The notes: a model not told the origin generated them from the sequence alone. A DNA stretch of 64,000 nucleotides from Gammaproteobacteria bacterium (GCA_009842505.1 VYFG01000017.1:1-64000); one strand, 5' to 3'. Positions 32,245 through 46,864 are shown, counted from the first letter of the stretch. Translations and numbers: made by a program.

Positions 32245-32863
32245 ACCCGCCAGACGGCCTGCTGACGTACCGGAAAGTCAGGTTGATCCTGGGACCCACC
32301 GGTTTCCGGGTTCGGGGGAGGGCATGTTTCCAGTTGTGCTGCGTCCGTCCCCGCATGATCAAAACGCTGCCGTGAACCAGGTCGACAGAGACCGGCTTCA
32401 CAGCAGGATCGAAACGGTGGCGGAGCCGGAAACGACGGGTCCCGCCAAGGCTGACCGAGACGATGCAGGGCTCTGCTCCCAGTTCAGGCTCGTCGTCTGC
32501 ATGCCAGCCCATGGAATCACTGCCATCCCGGTACAGATTCAGCAGGACACTGTTGAACCTGGCGACGAACCGCTCCTCCAGGCGGGCCTTCAGTGCAAGC
32601 AGCTCTTCCCGCCAGGGCAGCGGCCGGTTCACCAGACCCGAATACCGGTAGACGGCGCCGGCGTCACCGTACCAGGCAGCCAGACGGGGGGATCTGTACC
32701 GCCGGCCGAACATGCTGATTTCGGGCTGAACCCAGGAGACATGATGCAACAGGCTGTCCAGCAGCAGGGTACCGTCCTCGGGCGTGATCGCCCCGTCGAC
32801 CAGGCAGCAGTCGCCGCCCTTGAGGTCCAGCCTGAAACCGCTGGTGGCCGGCACCAGATTCAA
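32222..32863 (-). CDS. AlkB-like 2OG-Fe(II) dioxygenase
   Basis: NSVLLNLYRDGSDSMGWHADDEPELG...IVSVSLGGTRRFRLR...RINLTFRYV. Confidence 0.92.
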   Translation of the reverse strand: MNLVPATSGFRLDLKGGDCCLVDGAITPEDGTLLLDSLLHHVSWVQPEISMFGRRYRSPRLAAWYGDAGAVYRYSGLVNRPLPWREELLALKARLEERFVARFNSVLLNLYRDGSDSMGWHADDEPELGAEPCIVSVSLGGTRRFRLRHRFDPAVKPVSVDLVHGSVLIMRGRTQHNWKHALPRTRKPVGPRINLTFRYVSRPSGGFATDAPA

Positions 32864-34262
32864 AGGCCCCGGATCACCTTTCCCGGATTGAAGATGTTTT
32901 CCGGATCCAGTGCACGCTTGATCATCCGCATGGGCTCGACGGCCTCGCCGTGCTCGATTTCCAGAAACTCGATCTTGCCGTAGCCGATACCGTGCTCACC
33001 GGTGCAGGTGCCATCCATCTGGAGCGCCCGCATCACCATCCGGTGATGCAGGGCCTGTGCTTTTTCCACCTCCTCGGGGTCGTCGTGATCCACCAGCAGG
33101 AGAAGATGGAAGTTGCCGTCCCCCACGTGACCCACAATGGGCGCCAGAAGCCCGGTACGGTCGATATCCTCGCGGGTCTGGTTGATGCAGTCCGCCAGGC
33201 GGGACACAGGCACGCACACGTCGGTCGCCCAGATCTCTCCCTTGGGATGCAGTCGCTTCGTTGCCCAGGCGACTTCGTGGCGGGCCCGCCACAGGCGGTT
33301 GCGTTCCTCGGTATTGGATGTCCACTGAAAGCCGCCGCCGCCGAATTCCAAGGCGATTTCCTGGGTCAGTTCGGCCTGTTCCCCGACCGAGGATTCGCTG
33401 CCGTGGAATTCGAGAAACAACGTGGGCAGCTCGGCGAATTCGGTCTTCGAGTACAGGTTGATGGATTGCATGGTCAGTGCGTCAAGCAGTTCCACCCGCG
33501 CCACCGGGATGCCGTACTGGATGATGCCGATGACCGTATCCACCGCCCCCTCCATGGTTTCGAAGGTGCAGACGGCCGCGGAAATGGCCTCGGGGATGGG
33601 GTAGAGCCTGAGCGTGATCTCGGTAAACACGGCCAAGGTGCCCTCGGAACCCACAAGCAGTCTCGTCAGGTCATAGCCGGCCGCAGACTTGGGCGCCCGC
33701 CGCCCGGTCCGCACCAGGGACCCGTCCGCCATCACCGCCTCGACATTGATGACATTGTCCCGCATGGTGCCGTAACGCACCGCGTTGGTACCGGAGGCCC
33801 GGGTAGCGGTCATGCCGCCGACCGTGGCGTTGGCACCCGGATCGATGGGAAAAAACAGGCCCTGGTCCTTCAGGTACTCGTTCAACTGCCGGCGGGTGAC
33901 CCCGGGCTGCACCACGACGTCGAAATCTCCAGCGTGCACGGCAATCACCTCGTTCATTTCGGTGAAGTCGATGGTCACTCCGCCCTTGAGGGCGGCGATA
34001 TTGCCTTCCAGGGATGTCCCAGCGCCATGTGGAACCACCGGCATTCCCGTGCGTGCGCAGATTTTCACCACCTCCTGCACCTCCTCCCGGCTCCGCACCC
34101 GGATCACGGCATGAGGCGGCATGGCAGGGTGAAAGGACTCATCCTTTCCCGCCTGTTCCCTGACACTTTCGGATGTGAGCACCCGGTCGCCGAACTGTTT
34201 CCGCAATTCCGCCAGTCCGGCGGAGTAATCGTATTGTTGCAAGGCCTCCGGGGCCGCGGGTA

Positions 34263-34272
<10 letters not shown>
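32860..34272 (-). CDS. FAD-linked oxidoreductase (D-lactate/glycolate dehydrogenase family, GlcD-like)
   Basis: MPVVPHGAGTSLEGNIAAL; DPGANATVGGMTATRASGTNAVRYGTM; CTGEHGIGYGK. Confidence 0.93.
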
Positions 34273-37973
<3,701 letters not shown>

Positions 37974-37983
37974 GGTCTGGGAA

Positions 37984-38003
37984 TTATCAAGATGGGTTGA
38001 TAA
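37984..38003. other. AT-rich perfect dyad TTATCAA-gatggg-TTGATAA between tnpB remnant and zipA
   Basis: 7-bp arms, 6-nt spacer, ending ~11 nt before the zipA ATG. Confidence 0.7.
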
Positions 38004-38004
38004 C

Positions 38005-38406
38005 CTAAGCCACCAACCTCGAGTTCATATGTTGACGGGTCGGGGAAGTGGATAACTCCAACGCTTCTCGCCGTCCGGACGCCCCGCTCCCGAGGGCCAT
38101 GACATTCAATGCGGCGCCTACGTCCGCATTGACCTCATGCCCGCAGGTCGCACATCCGTATTCGGAATGTGACCTGCGGCTTGCCTTGCTCACATGGCCG
38201 CAACTGCTGCACCTCTGCGACGTGTGCGCAGGGTTCACCGCAAGCCAGGTGCAGGCCTTGTAATCAATCCTGTCCCGAAGGCCGCTCCAGCCGGTCTGCC
38301 GCACATACCGGCACGCACCCGCCGTTTGCCTCAGCAGGTCATGCTTCCGCCTTGACCCGGGGTGAAGGCGGAATACAACAGTACGGCAGTTGGCCTGAGT
38401 ACTCAT
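38005..38406 (-). pseudogene. Internally deleted TnpB/OrfB (IS605/IS607-associated) remnant, in-frame
   Basis: TnpB-like N-terminus (VVFRLHPGSRRKHDLLRQTAGACRYV) joined directly to the C-terminal zinc finger (VNPAHTSQRCSSCGHVSKASRRSHSEYGCATCGHEVNADVGAALNV); the middle is missing. Confidence 0.85.
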
Positions 38407-38455
38407 GGCAAAAATATATCATGCCGGCAATTGATCGTTATAAGTTCCCAACCAA

Positions 38456-41400
38456 TCATGCCTGTGCGGCCATCTCGACCGCTCTATCAATGTCTACCGT
38501 CACCATCCGGGAGACACCCGGTTCGGACATGGTCACCCCGACCAGTACGTCCGCAGCCTCCATCGTGATCTTGTTATGGGTGATCACCACCATCTGGCTC
38601 GCATCGCACAGCTTGCGCAGCGTGTTGCAGTAACGGTCAACGTTGGCGTCATCCAGGGGCGCATCCACCTCGTCCAGCATACAGAACGGCGCCGGGTTCA
38701 GCCTGAAAAGGGAAAAAAGCAGGGCCACTGCGGTCAACGCCTTCTCACCGCCTGACAACAGATGGATGGTGCTGTTCCGCTTTCCGGGCGGACGCGCCAT
38801 GACGGTTACGCCGGCCGTCAGCAGGTCATCACTGGTCAGTTGCAGTTCCGCCCGGCCCCCGCCGAAGAGTTGGGGGAAGAAGTCGTTGAAGCCCACGTTC
38901 AGGCGATCGAACGTGTCACGGAACCGGCTGCGGGTTTCCCTGTCGATCTTGCGGATCACGCTCTCCAGTGTCTCCAGTGCCTCGGACAGGTCGCTGTGCT
39001 GCGTGTCAAGGTACTCCTTGCGCTGGCTTTGCTCCTCGAACTCCTCGATCGCGACCAGGTTCACCGGGCCGATTCGCTCGACTCTGTGCCGGATTTCCTC
39101 CAGACTGCGGTCCCATTCCTCCACACTGGCCGACTCCGGCAGGTCCGCCATCAGCGCCTGGCGATCCAGGGCCAGCGCCGACACTTCCCCGGCCAGCGTG
39201 TCCCGGCGCACCAGGACCTCCTGCCGGCCAAGGCGCTGGCCCTCCAGGGCCTCCCGCTCCCTGGCTACCGCCTGTTCCTCATCCCTGCGCCGGTTTTCCA
39301 GCGCGGACAGCCGGTTATCGATTTCCGCCATTTCGTCTTGTGCCGCCTGGTACTGCTGCTCGACCTCGACCCGATCCTGCAGCAGGGTCTGCAGACGTGC
39401 GCTCAAATCCTCCTCTGGCGTGTTGCCGTCGACAACGCCGGCGCTCAGTTCGCCGAGACGCCGGTCATCGTCACTGATCTGCTGTCCGAGCCGTCTCAAT
39501 TGCTCGATCACGGCCTCATGGGATGAGTCGAGGCGCTGCTTTTCCAGCAGTTTCTGTTGTTGCTCATCGCGCACCGACACCACCAGCTCACGGCACCGGG
39601 CAACCTCCTTTTCCAGCGATACGCGGCGGGACAGCAACTCGTGTCGACGGGAATCCAGCTTGCCGAGTTCACCCCGGGCCTGGTCCAGCAATTCCCTGGC
39701 TTCATCGATCTGCTCATGATCCTGTCGGATCTGTGACTCCAGTTCGCCCAGGTCACGGATCATCTGTTCGCTCCGCTGACCGGCTTCGAGCAGGCGCGCT
39801 TCCTCACGTCCCAGCTGGTTGTGGAGCGCGGTCTTTTCCGCCATGAGTCCGTTCAGCTCCGTCCGTTGCCGCAGCAACCCGGACTCGGCATCCTCCCGGG
39901 CCGATTCCAGTCTACTGATATGCCCTTCACTGTTGGATATCTCGATCTTGAACGCGTCCACCCGCGTGTCGAGCTGCTTGATTTCCTCTTCCCGGACGAG
40001 AACGCCGGTTTCAAGCTGGCTTTCGCTGGCAAAACTGATCCAGTTGGCACCCACCACGACGCCATCCCTGGTGACCACGCAGTCCCTGCCGAGCAGGCTG
40101 TCCTGCATGGCCAGCGCCTGATCCAACCCGTCGGCCACGTAGATATCCGCCAGTAACGACGTCAGGTCGACTCCCTCGGCAGTGACCTTGTCAATCAGGC
40201 GTTCACCCGGCTGCCGGGCTGGCGGGGAGGTGACCTGCCTGTCCAGCATCACGGACATCACACCCTCGGGGCGACCGGAAAAATCCGGCGTGGTTCCGGT
40301 CCGCAGGCAGACCGCGCCCAGAAAACCGTTGAGAATCCGGTCCACGGCTCTCTGCCAACCCTCCTCGACCCGGACTTTCCACGCCAGCCTCGCCGCATCG
40401 CCGCCGAAACGGCCGGACAGCCACCGGTTCAGTTCCTCGTCGTCCCCACCCAAGGCGGCGACCTGGATCTCGCGCAGGGAATCCAGCCTGGAAGCGGCTT
40501 CCTGCTGACGCACGCGACGTTCGCCCAACTCCTCCCTGCGGGCCGAAAGATCATCCCGGATCGCCTGCAGTTGCTGCTCGTTGTACTGCAGTTTGAGTTC
40601 CCGGGAATCAACGACGTCATCGTGACGCCGGACACGGTCACGCAATGCCTGGATCTCGCTGTCGGAGGCATGCAGCCGCACACTTTCCAGGTCTTCGCGC
40701 AACCGTTGGCGCCGCAGGGCTGCCTGTTCCAGATGCTGCTCCAGCTGGCTGATACGGGATTGCTGCACCTCCTGTTGCTGTACCGGCTGCTGCACCGCCT
40801 GATTGAAGGTCTCCCAGGTCTGCTGCCAGGATGACAGGACCTCCTCGGCCTCCCTGAGGGCGCCTTCGGATTCATCCAGGCGGGAATCGAGCGTCTCCAG
40901 AACGGGCGTGATCTCTGCCAGACCCGATTCAATTTCCCCCTGGCGGCGACGGCCGGCCTCCATTTCCTGCTGGCGTTCGCCCCGCCCCTGTCGCAGGCGT
41001 TCGATCTCCTCTCCCTGCCGCTGCCGGGTTTCCCGCATGTGTTCGATCTGCTGCTCCATGGCACGGATCTCGGACCCGAGGGTATAGAAGTTCTGCTGGG
41101 TCTCCTGGTTTTCCTCGCGCCGTTCGGACTGGTGGCGGCGAAGTTGTTCGAGTTCGGTCTCGGTTCCGCGCTGCGTGCTGATGGCGGCTTCCAGTGCCTT
41201 CTCGAACCTGGCAGACTGCAGGTTCTGTTCCTCCAGTTCGGCTTCGAGCTGCTGCAACCGCATCACCTGCAACTGGCCGTTCACCCGGCGCTCTTCCTCT
41301 TTCAGTACCTTGTAGCGGCGTGCGGCGGATGACTGGCGCTGGAGCCGGCGGAGATGTTTTTCCAGTTCGTCGCGAATGTCCTCCACCCGCTCCAGGTTTT

Positions 41401-41965
41401 CCCGGGTATGGCGTATGCGGATTTCCGTCTCGCGGCGCCGGTCCTTGTAACGCGACGTGCCCGCCGCCTCCTCCACGAAGGCACGCAGTTCATCCGGCCT
41501 GGCTTCCACGATCCGGCCCACCATGCCCTGCTCGATGATGGAATAGGAACGGGCCCCGAGTCCGGTGCCCCGGAACAGGTCCAGGACATCCTTGCGCCGG
41601 GATTTGATGTTGTTGACGAAGTAATGGGACTCGCCGTCCCTGCTCAGTGTCCGCCTGACAGAAATCTCCGCAAACTTGGCGTAATTTCCACCGGCCAGAC
41701 CCTCCTGGTTGTCGAATACCAGTTCCACCGAAGCCTTGCCCACCGGTTTGCGGGAGGCCGAGCCGTTGAAGATGACATCTGTCATCTGGTCTCCCCGCAT
41801 CACCTTGGCGGATCCTTCCCCCATGACCCATCGAACCGCATCGATGACGTTGGACTTGCCGCAACCGTTGGGACCAACCACCCCCACTAGGCTTCCCGGG
41901 AGGCGAATATCAATCGGATCGACGAAAGACTTGAACCCGGAAACCGTTAATTTCTTCAGCCGCAT
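38456..41965 (-). CDS. smc: Chromosome segregation protein SMC
   Basis: LTVSGFKSFVDPIDIRLPGSLVGVVGPNGCGKSNVIDAVRWVMGE; long coiled coils; LLSGGEKALTAVALLFSLF. Confidence 0.97.
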   Translation of the reverse strand: MRLKKLTVSGFKSFVDPIDIRLPGSLVGVVGPNGCGKSNVIDAVRWVMGEGSAKVMRGDQMTDVIFNGSASRKPVGKASVELVFDNQEGLAGGNYAKFAEISVRRTLSRDGESHYFVNNIKSRRKDVLDLFRGTGLGARSYSIIEQGMVGRIVEARPDELRAFVEEAAGTSRYKDRRRETEIRIRHTRENLERVEDIRDELEKHLRRLQRQSSAARRYKVLKEEERRVNGQLQVMRLQQLEAELEEQNLQSARFEKALEAAISTQRGTETELEQLRRHQSERREENQETQQNFYTLGSEIRAMEQQIEHMRETRQRQGEEIERLRQGRGERQQEMEAGRRRQGEIESGLAEITPVLETLDSRLDESEGALREAEEVLSSWQQTWETFNQAVQQPVQQQEVQQSRISQLEQHLEQAALRRQRLREDLESVRLHASDSEIQALRDRVRRHDDVVDSRELKLQYNEQQLQAIRDDLSARREELGERRVRQQEAASRLDSLREIQVAALGGDDEELNRWLSGRFGGDAARLAWKVRVEEGWQRAVDRILNGFLGAVCLRTGTTPDFSGRPEGVMSVMLDRQVTSPPARQPGERLIDKVTAEGVDLTSLLADIYVADGLDQALAMQDSLLGRDCVVTRDGVVVGANWISFASESQLETGVLVREEEIKQLDTRVDAFKIEISNSEGHISRLESAREDAESGLLRQRTELNGLMAEKTALHNQLGREEARLLEAGQRSEQMIRDLGELESQIRQDHEQIDEARELLDQARGELGKLDSRRHELLSRRVSLEKEVARCRELVVSVRDEQQQKLLEKQRLDSSHEAVIEQLRRLGQQISDDDRRLGELSAGVVDGNTPEEDLSARLQTLLQDRVEVEQQYQAAQDEMAEIDNRLSALENRRRDEEQAVAREREALEGQRLGRQEVLVRRDTLAGEVSALALDRQALMADLPESASVEEWDRSLEEIRHRVERIGPVNLVAIEEFEEQSQRKEYLDTQHSDLSEALETLESVIRKIDRETRSRFRDTFDRLNVGFNDFFPQLFGGGRAELQLTSDDLLTAGVTVMARPPGKRNSTIHLLSGGEKALTAVALLFSLFRLNPAPFCMLDEVDAPLDDANVDRYCNTLRKLCDASQMVVITHNKITMEAADVLVGVTMSEPGVSRMVTVDIDRAVEMAAQA

Positions 41966-42299
41966 TCGGTTTTGTGTTTCACAATCAAGAGGTTATTCTT
42001 ATGTTTTCCACTAACTTATTGAAAACAAAGCGAACATCCGTCGATCTGCCGGTGCGGATTATACCCGCTCAGCCCCTTATTCCCTAGTCCTGAATGGCCG
42101 GAACCCGAAGAGGGGCCATCTCTTCTGCCGGCCATGCGGCCTGCGGCCGCCGCCTGTTCGGGAAAACCGTTCCCCGGCGTTTTCATCCGAATTACAAATT
42201 TATCCGGTCAAGCTTCGGGGCTTTCCGGCTGTTGCCGGTCACGCGCCAGTCCATGATGGTTCCAGTGGCGCCCCGTATCATTTCCCGCAGAAATCCGAC

Positions 42300-42638
42300 T
42301 TGAGCCCCCGCAAATGGATCCTGCTGCCACTGGGAGTCTTGCTGGTCGCGGCCGGCCTGCTGTTATTCTGGTCCCCGATTCCGCTGGGCCTTCCCCTGAT
42401 CATACTGGGCCTGCCCATGTTGCTGAGATACTCTCCCCGGGCACGGCCTGGCGGGCAGCTGACCTATGAAGATGATTTCTTCGGCGGATTTCGGCCGGAC
42501 CGCAGCAGCAGCCAGCCGCCCAGCAGGACCATGGGCAGGCTCAGGACCTGTCCCATGCTGATCCATTCCAGTGCGACCGGACCCAGATGGGCATCCGGTT
42601 CGCGCACGAACTCCACCAGGAAACGGAAGACGCCGTAG
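42300..42638 (+). CDS. Small putative transmembrane protein; C-terminal half may be readthrough over lgt
   Basis: Hydrophobic RKWILLPLGVLLVAAGLLLFWSPIPLGLPLIILGLPMLLRYSPRAR; TTG start; after ~residue 55 it overlaps lgt antisense. Confidence 0.4.
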   Translation: MSPRKWILLPLGVLLVAAGLLLFWSPIPLGLPLIILGLPMLLRYSPRARPGGQLTYEDDFFGGFRPDRSSSQPPSRTMGRLRTCPMLIHSSATGPRWASGSRTNSTRKRKTP

Positions 42639-43261
42639 CCCAGCAGGAAGAAACCGGCCACCTGTCCCTCCAGGCGCTTGCGTGCGGCATACCACCATAC
42701 CAGGATGAACAGCAGCACCCCTTCCAGACCCGCTTCGTAGAGTTGGGAGGGGTGCCGGGCATGATCGGGCATGGTCTGGAACAACACGCCCCAGGGCAGG
42801 TCGGTGGGCTTGCCCCAAAGCTCCTGGTTGATGAAATTCCCGATGCGACCGAACAGCAGCCCGGCCGGAACCAGCGGCGCCATGAAATCGGAAACCGCGA
42901 GCAGGGAACGGGCGGTCCTGCGTCCATACAGCCACATGGCCACGATGACGCCGAGCAACCCCCCGTGGAAAGACATTCCGCCGTCCCAGATTGCCAGTAT
43001 TCCCGCCGGATTCGCGAAATAATGTGACAGGTTGTAGAACAGCACGTACCCCAGCCTGCCGCCGAGGATGACACCGAGAGCGATATAGACCACAAGATCG
43101 GTGATCTCTTCGGGCTTCCATCCGGAGCCCGGCCGGCTGGCCCGCAACCGTCCGAGCATGACGCCCGCGATGAATCCGGCCAGATACATGAGTCCGTACC
43201 AGTGTACCGACAGCGGCCCGATGGAGATGGCAACGGGGTCGAAGCCCGGATGGGTGATCAA
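42464..43261 (-). CDS. lgt: Prolipoprotein diacylglyceryl transferase
   Basis: SIGPLSVHWYGLMYLAGF; FGRIGNFINQELWGKPTDLPWGV; HPSQLYEAGLEG. Confidence 0.97.
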   Translation of the reverse strand: MITHPGFDPVAISIGPLSVHWYGLMYLAGFIAGVMLGRLRASRPGSGWKPEEITDLVVYIALGVILGGRLGYVLFYNLSHYFANPAGILAIWDGGMSFHGGLLGVIVAMWLYGRRTARSLLAVSDFMAPLVPAGLLFGRIGNFINQELWGKPTDLPWGVLFQTMPDHARHPSQLYEAGLEGVLLFILVWWYAARKRLEGQVAGFFLLGYGVFRFLVEFVREPDAHLGPVALEWISMGQVLSLPMVLLGGWLLLRSGRNPPKKSSS

Positions 43262-43421
43262 GATTTCGTCTCGGTTGGGGGTTGACTGAAACGCCGGCAG
43301 GGCGGGTCCCGATTATAGGTGCTGCGCCCGCCCCTCCCAATACTCTCTTGCACATCCCCTTGCCATGGTTTCGGTCAGACCCGACGACCACCCTGTCACC
43401 GCCAACGGAACCTGCCCGGCT

Positions 43422-44114
43422 TCAGGTCCTGCGCATCAGGATATCGCGGACATTGTGACCAAGACGCCGGCCGCGGCGCTCGAACCGGGTTTCCGGCCGC
43501 CAGTCGGGGCGCCCCGCGTATCCGCCGGATGCATGGATATTCCCGAGCGCCGCGCAATCCTCCAGGATTGCCAGGGCCTGCGCCGCATAGTCCTCCCAAT
43601 CGGTGGCGAAGTGGAAGACGCCTTCCCCGGGCAGGAGCCTGGAAGCCACCAGTTCGGCAAACCCGGGGGACAGGATGCGACGCTTGTGATGGCGCTTTTT
43701 CGGCCACGGATCCGGAAAAAACAGGTGGAACCGGTGCAGGCTGTCTACCGGCACCGCCTGCTCAAGCACCACGACGGCATCCTCCCGTACGATGCGGACA
43801 TTGGTGATACCGTCACGTTCGAGCCGCAGCAAAAGATTGCCGACACCCGGCCGGTGCACCTCGATACCGAGAAAATTCCATTCGGGCCGCTCAAGGGCCA
43901 TCTGCCGAAGCGTACTGCCGTCACCGAACCCCACCTCGCAGATCACCGGGGCGTTGCGCCCGAAAAGTGCCCGGAAATCGAACCACTGTCCCGGCAAACG
44001 GGCAATGCCGTACCTTGGCCACAGTTCCTCCAGGGCACGCGCCTGTCCCGCGGTCAGCCGTCCCTCCCGGGTGACGTAGCTTCTGATCGGCCGTCGGATC
44101 TTCGGAGATGACAT
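43422..44114 (-). CDS. trmB: tRNA (guanine-N7-)-methyltransferase
   Basis: CEVGFGDGSTL; FHLFFPDPWPKKRHHKRRIL. Confidence 0.96.
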   Translation of the reverse strand: MSSPKIRRPIRSYVTREGRLTAGQARALEELWPRYGIARLPGQWFDFRALFGRNAPVICEVGFGDGSTLRQMALERPEWNFLGIEVHRPGVGNLLLRLERDGITNVRIVREDAVVVLEQAVPVDSLHRFHLFFPDPWPKKRHHKRRILSPGFAELVASRLLPGEGVFHFATDWEDYAAQALAILEDCAALGNIHASGGYAGRPDWRPETRFERRGRRLGHNVRDILMRRT

Positions 44115-44428
44115 GGGATGCCGGGTTGCCGGAACTGGAACGGATGCATCCGACACGCCGGTTCCGGAAAAAGGATCTTCTCCTGGTACAGCTGCAGACA
44201 TGCGGATCACCGGATTATAGGCCATCGCACCGGGGGCAACGGATCCGTCGACGCCCCGCGTCCACAAGGCAAACGGGATGCGTCATAATTATTTCCGAAA
44301 ATGTCGCATTCGCCCTTGCACCCGGCAGACACAGGAGTACATTTCACCTGTGCTGTCCGGACCTTCTGCATCACCCGGCCGGTCCCGGTGAACACCGGTC
44401 CCCGTTGGGATTTCCCGATCCGATTGCC

Positions 44429-45634
44429 ATGACACAACCCATCCAGTCCCTGATAGAACCCGACGATTTGCAGGCGGTCCTGCAACCGACCGGTGAGGCG
44501 CGGGGCATGCCGAACGCGGTCTATACCTCCGAGGAGGCCTATGCGTTCGAGCGCGAATATCTGTTCGCTCCGCATTGGACCGCCATCGCCTTTGCCGACT
44601 CCCTGGCACCCGGCGAGGTCAGGGCGGTGGATTTCATGGGCCTGCCGATCCTGCTCTGCCGATTGAAAACCAACGGCGAGATCCGGGTGTTCCACAATGT
44701 CTGCAGTCACCGCGGTCTGCGTCTGGTCAGCGGCTCCCGACAGACCAATGGCCTCCTGGTCTGTCCGTACCATTCCTGGACCTACGGTCTTGGCGGGGAT
44801 CTCAAGGCAACCCCCCATATCGGCGGCGTGGGTGTCCACTGTGTGGACGGATTCCACCGCGCCGACCACGGACTGAAGCCCATCCGCCACCATGTCTGGT
44901 TGGGCGTCCTGTTCGTCAATCTCGACGGCACTGCCCCACCGTTCGAGGAGGCGGTGACCACCGTGCTGGAGAGGTACCGGAACCTCATGGGACCTGACGG
45001 GGAATCCCAGCTTCGCCGTGCCATCACGCACGATGGCGGAACCATGGACGTCAGATGCAACTGGAAACTGGCACTGGAGAATTTCCTGGAAGCCTATCAC
45101 CTGCCTTTCATCCATCCCGGGCTCAACAGCTACTCGCCGCTGAACCGGCACTACAACGAGATCATCGACGACCTGTGCGCGGGCCAAGTCACGACCACCT
45201 TCGACCCCGACCTGGACCGTGACGATCCCCTGCCCTTGTTCAACGGCTGGGATCCGGACCGGCGGGCCACGGGGGAATACCCGGCCCTGTTCCCCAACCT
45301 GCTGCTGGGATTCCAAGCCAACCACGTGTTCGGCATGATCGTCTCCCCGGTATCACCCGATTCGTGCCGCGAGGAATTCATGATTTTCTACGCCGGGGAC
45401 GAAGCCAACGATGACCGTTATCTTCGCCAGAGAAAGTCGAACCTCGATGCCTGGACAGCGGTGTTCAACGAGGATATCGAACCCTGCGAACGGATGCAGA
45501 TCGGCAGGAACTCACCCGGATACCGGGGCGGCGCATTCTCGCCGGTTCACGATGTCTGCTCGCACCATTTCCACCAGTGGGTTGCGAAGCATTACCTGGC
45601 AGTGCTGCATGATACGTCCGCCGGGACCGCCTGA
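44429..45634 (+). CDS. Rieske [2Fe-2S] ring-hydroxylating/monooxygenase alpha subunit (betaine/choline monooxygenase-like)
   Basis: Rieske CSHRG...CPYHSW; mononuclear-iron region NWKLALENFLEAYHLPFIHP. Confidence 0.88.
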   Translation: MTQPIQSLIEPDDLQAVLQPTGEARGMPNAVYTSEEAYAFEREYLFAPHWTAIAFADSLAPGEVRAVDFMGLPILLCRLKTNGEIRVFHNVCSHRGLRLVSGSRQTNGLLVCPYHSWTYGLGGDLKATPHIGGVGVHCVDGFHRADHGLKPIRHHVWLGVLFVNLDGTAPPFEEAVTTVLERYRNLMGPDGESQLRRAITHDGGTMDVRCNWKLALENFLEAYHLPFIHPGLNSYSPLNRHYNEIIDDLCAGQVTTTFDPDLDRDDPLPLFNGWDPDRRATGEYPALFPNLLLGFQANHVFGMIVSPVSPDSCREEFMIFYAGDEANDDRYLRQRKSNLDAWTAVFNEDIEPCERMQIGRNSPGYRGGAFSPVHDVCSHHFHQWVAKHYLAVLHDTSAGTA

Positions 45635-45817
45635 TGCTGCGATTGCGGGCTTGCCGATTTCCCGGTTCAAGTTTCAGAAAATGATGAACAGAACCTGATT
45701 CGGCAACCGATCGCAACCGGATCAGTTCAACACCGTAATTACGCGGCTGCGGGAACGACGTGAACGCCTGGCGGAGCCGGGACAGGAAGATGAACTGCAT
45801 GGCCGCCAGACCGCAGT

Positions 45818-46435
45818 CTAGACTCCCTGCAATGGTGCAAGTCGTGCGTCCGCCCTGAGAACGGCGATGGCGATGAGCAGTCCGAGACCGGGGCAGATCA
45901 GCATCATCCACCATGCAGATGACCAGTCGCCAACGGAGTTCATTGCAACCGCAAGCAACGGCGGGCCGATCACGCTTCCCAGGGCGGCCCCCTGTGCTAC
46001 GAAACCGCTGGCCATGGCGACCTGATTCCGGCTGGGCGCATGCGCGGCGCCTCCCTCCAGGCAGGCGGCCGGCAGGAGGCCGCCGATCAGGGTGAAACAC
46101 AGTGCAAGGGGTATCTTGGCGGATTCAGGCGTAAGGGGCGCAAACAGCAATGCGGCACTAAGGCCCATGACCCCGCAGGCGATGGCGATCAGCATCCCGC
46201 GTGCAGCGCCCCGGTGCATGAGCAGCGCAGCGCCGATGGACCCGAGCGCGGTGAAGGCGACGATGAGCGCCGTGACCAGGGCGGAACCGGCGGGTGAGCG
46301 GCCCTGGATCTCGATCAGGAAGGTCGGCAACCACGCCATCAACGCAAGCCACTGGATCGAGAAGAGCACGAAACAGGCGCCGAACAGCCAAAGACCCGGA
46401 CGGGCCAGCGTCGCGCGCAACGTCGGAATTGATAC
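45818..46435 (-). pseudogene. MFS transporter, C-terminal half only (5'-truncated)
   Basis: ~6 TM segments; the open frame ends upstream at a TAG near 46433-46438 and no N-terminal half follows. Confidence 0.7.
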
Positions 46436-46864
46436 CTACCAGTATCCTGTTACGTCTACATTTCATCGCAAAGAGCGAACACCAACTTCCGCGCATGCCG
46501 GTATTGCCGCCTGTCCCCGTATAAACACCGACCGGTTTTTCCGCCGATCCTCCCCAAATTCCGCCTGTGGTAATCGTGGACGGAGAACCAGGGAACGGCT
46601 TGCGTGCCATGATGGGTCCTCTATGCAATGGTGTTGCTGTCCGCAGTTGCAATGGGACACCTGCGAACGCGGAGCCCGTCCACTTCGCTGGCGCAACGTG
46701 TTTTGTGATTGCAGGGAGTTTTACCAGCCAATGTGTTAAATGTGTGTGGATATCGAGCTGTAAGATGTAATTTTCATAAAATTGAGCTACTATCCCCCCG
46801 TGGAAAGCGCCGTGGGCCGTCGCCGCACCGATGGACCGCAAATCCTGCGGCCGGACACGATGCA

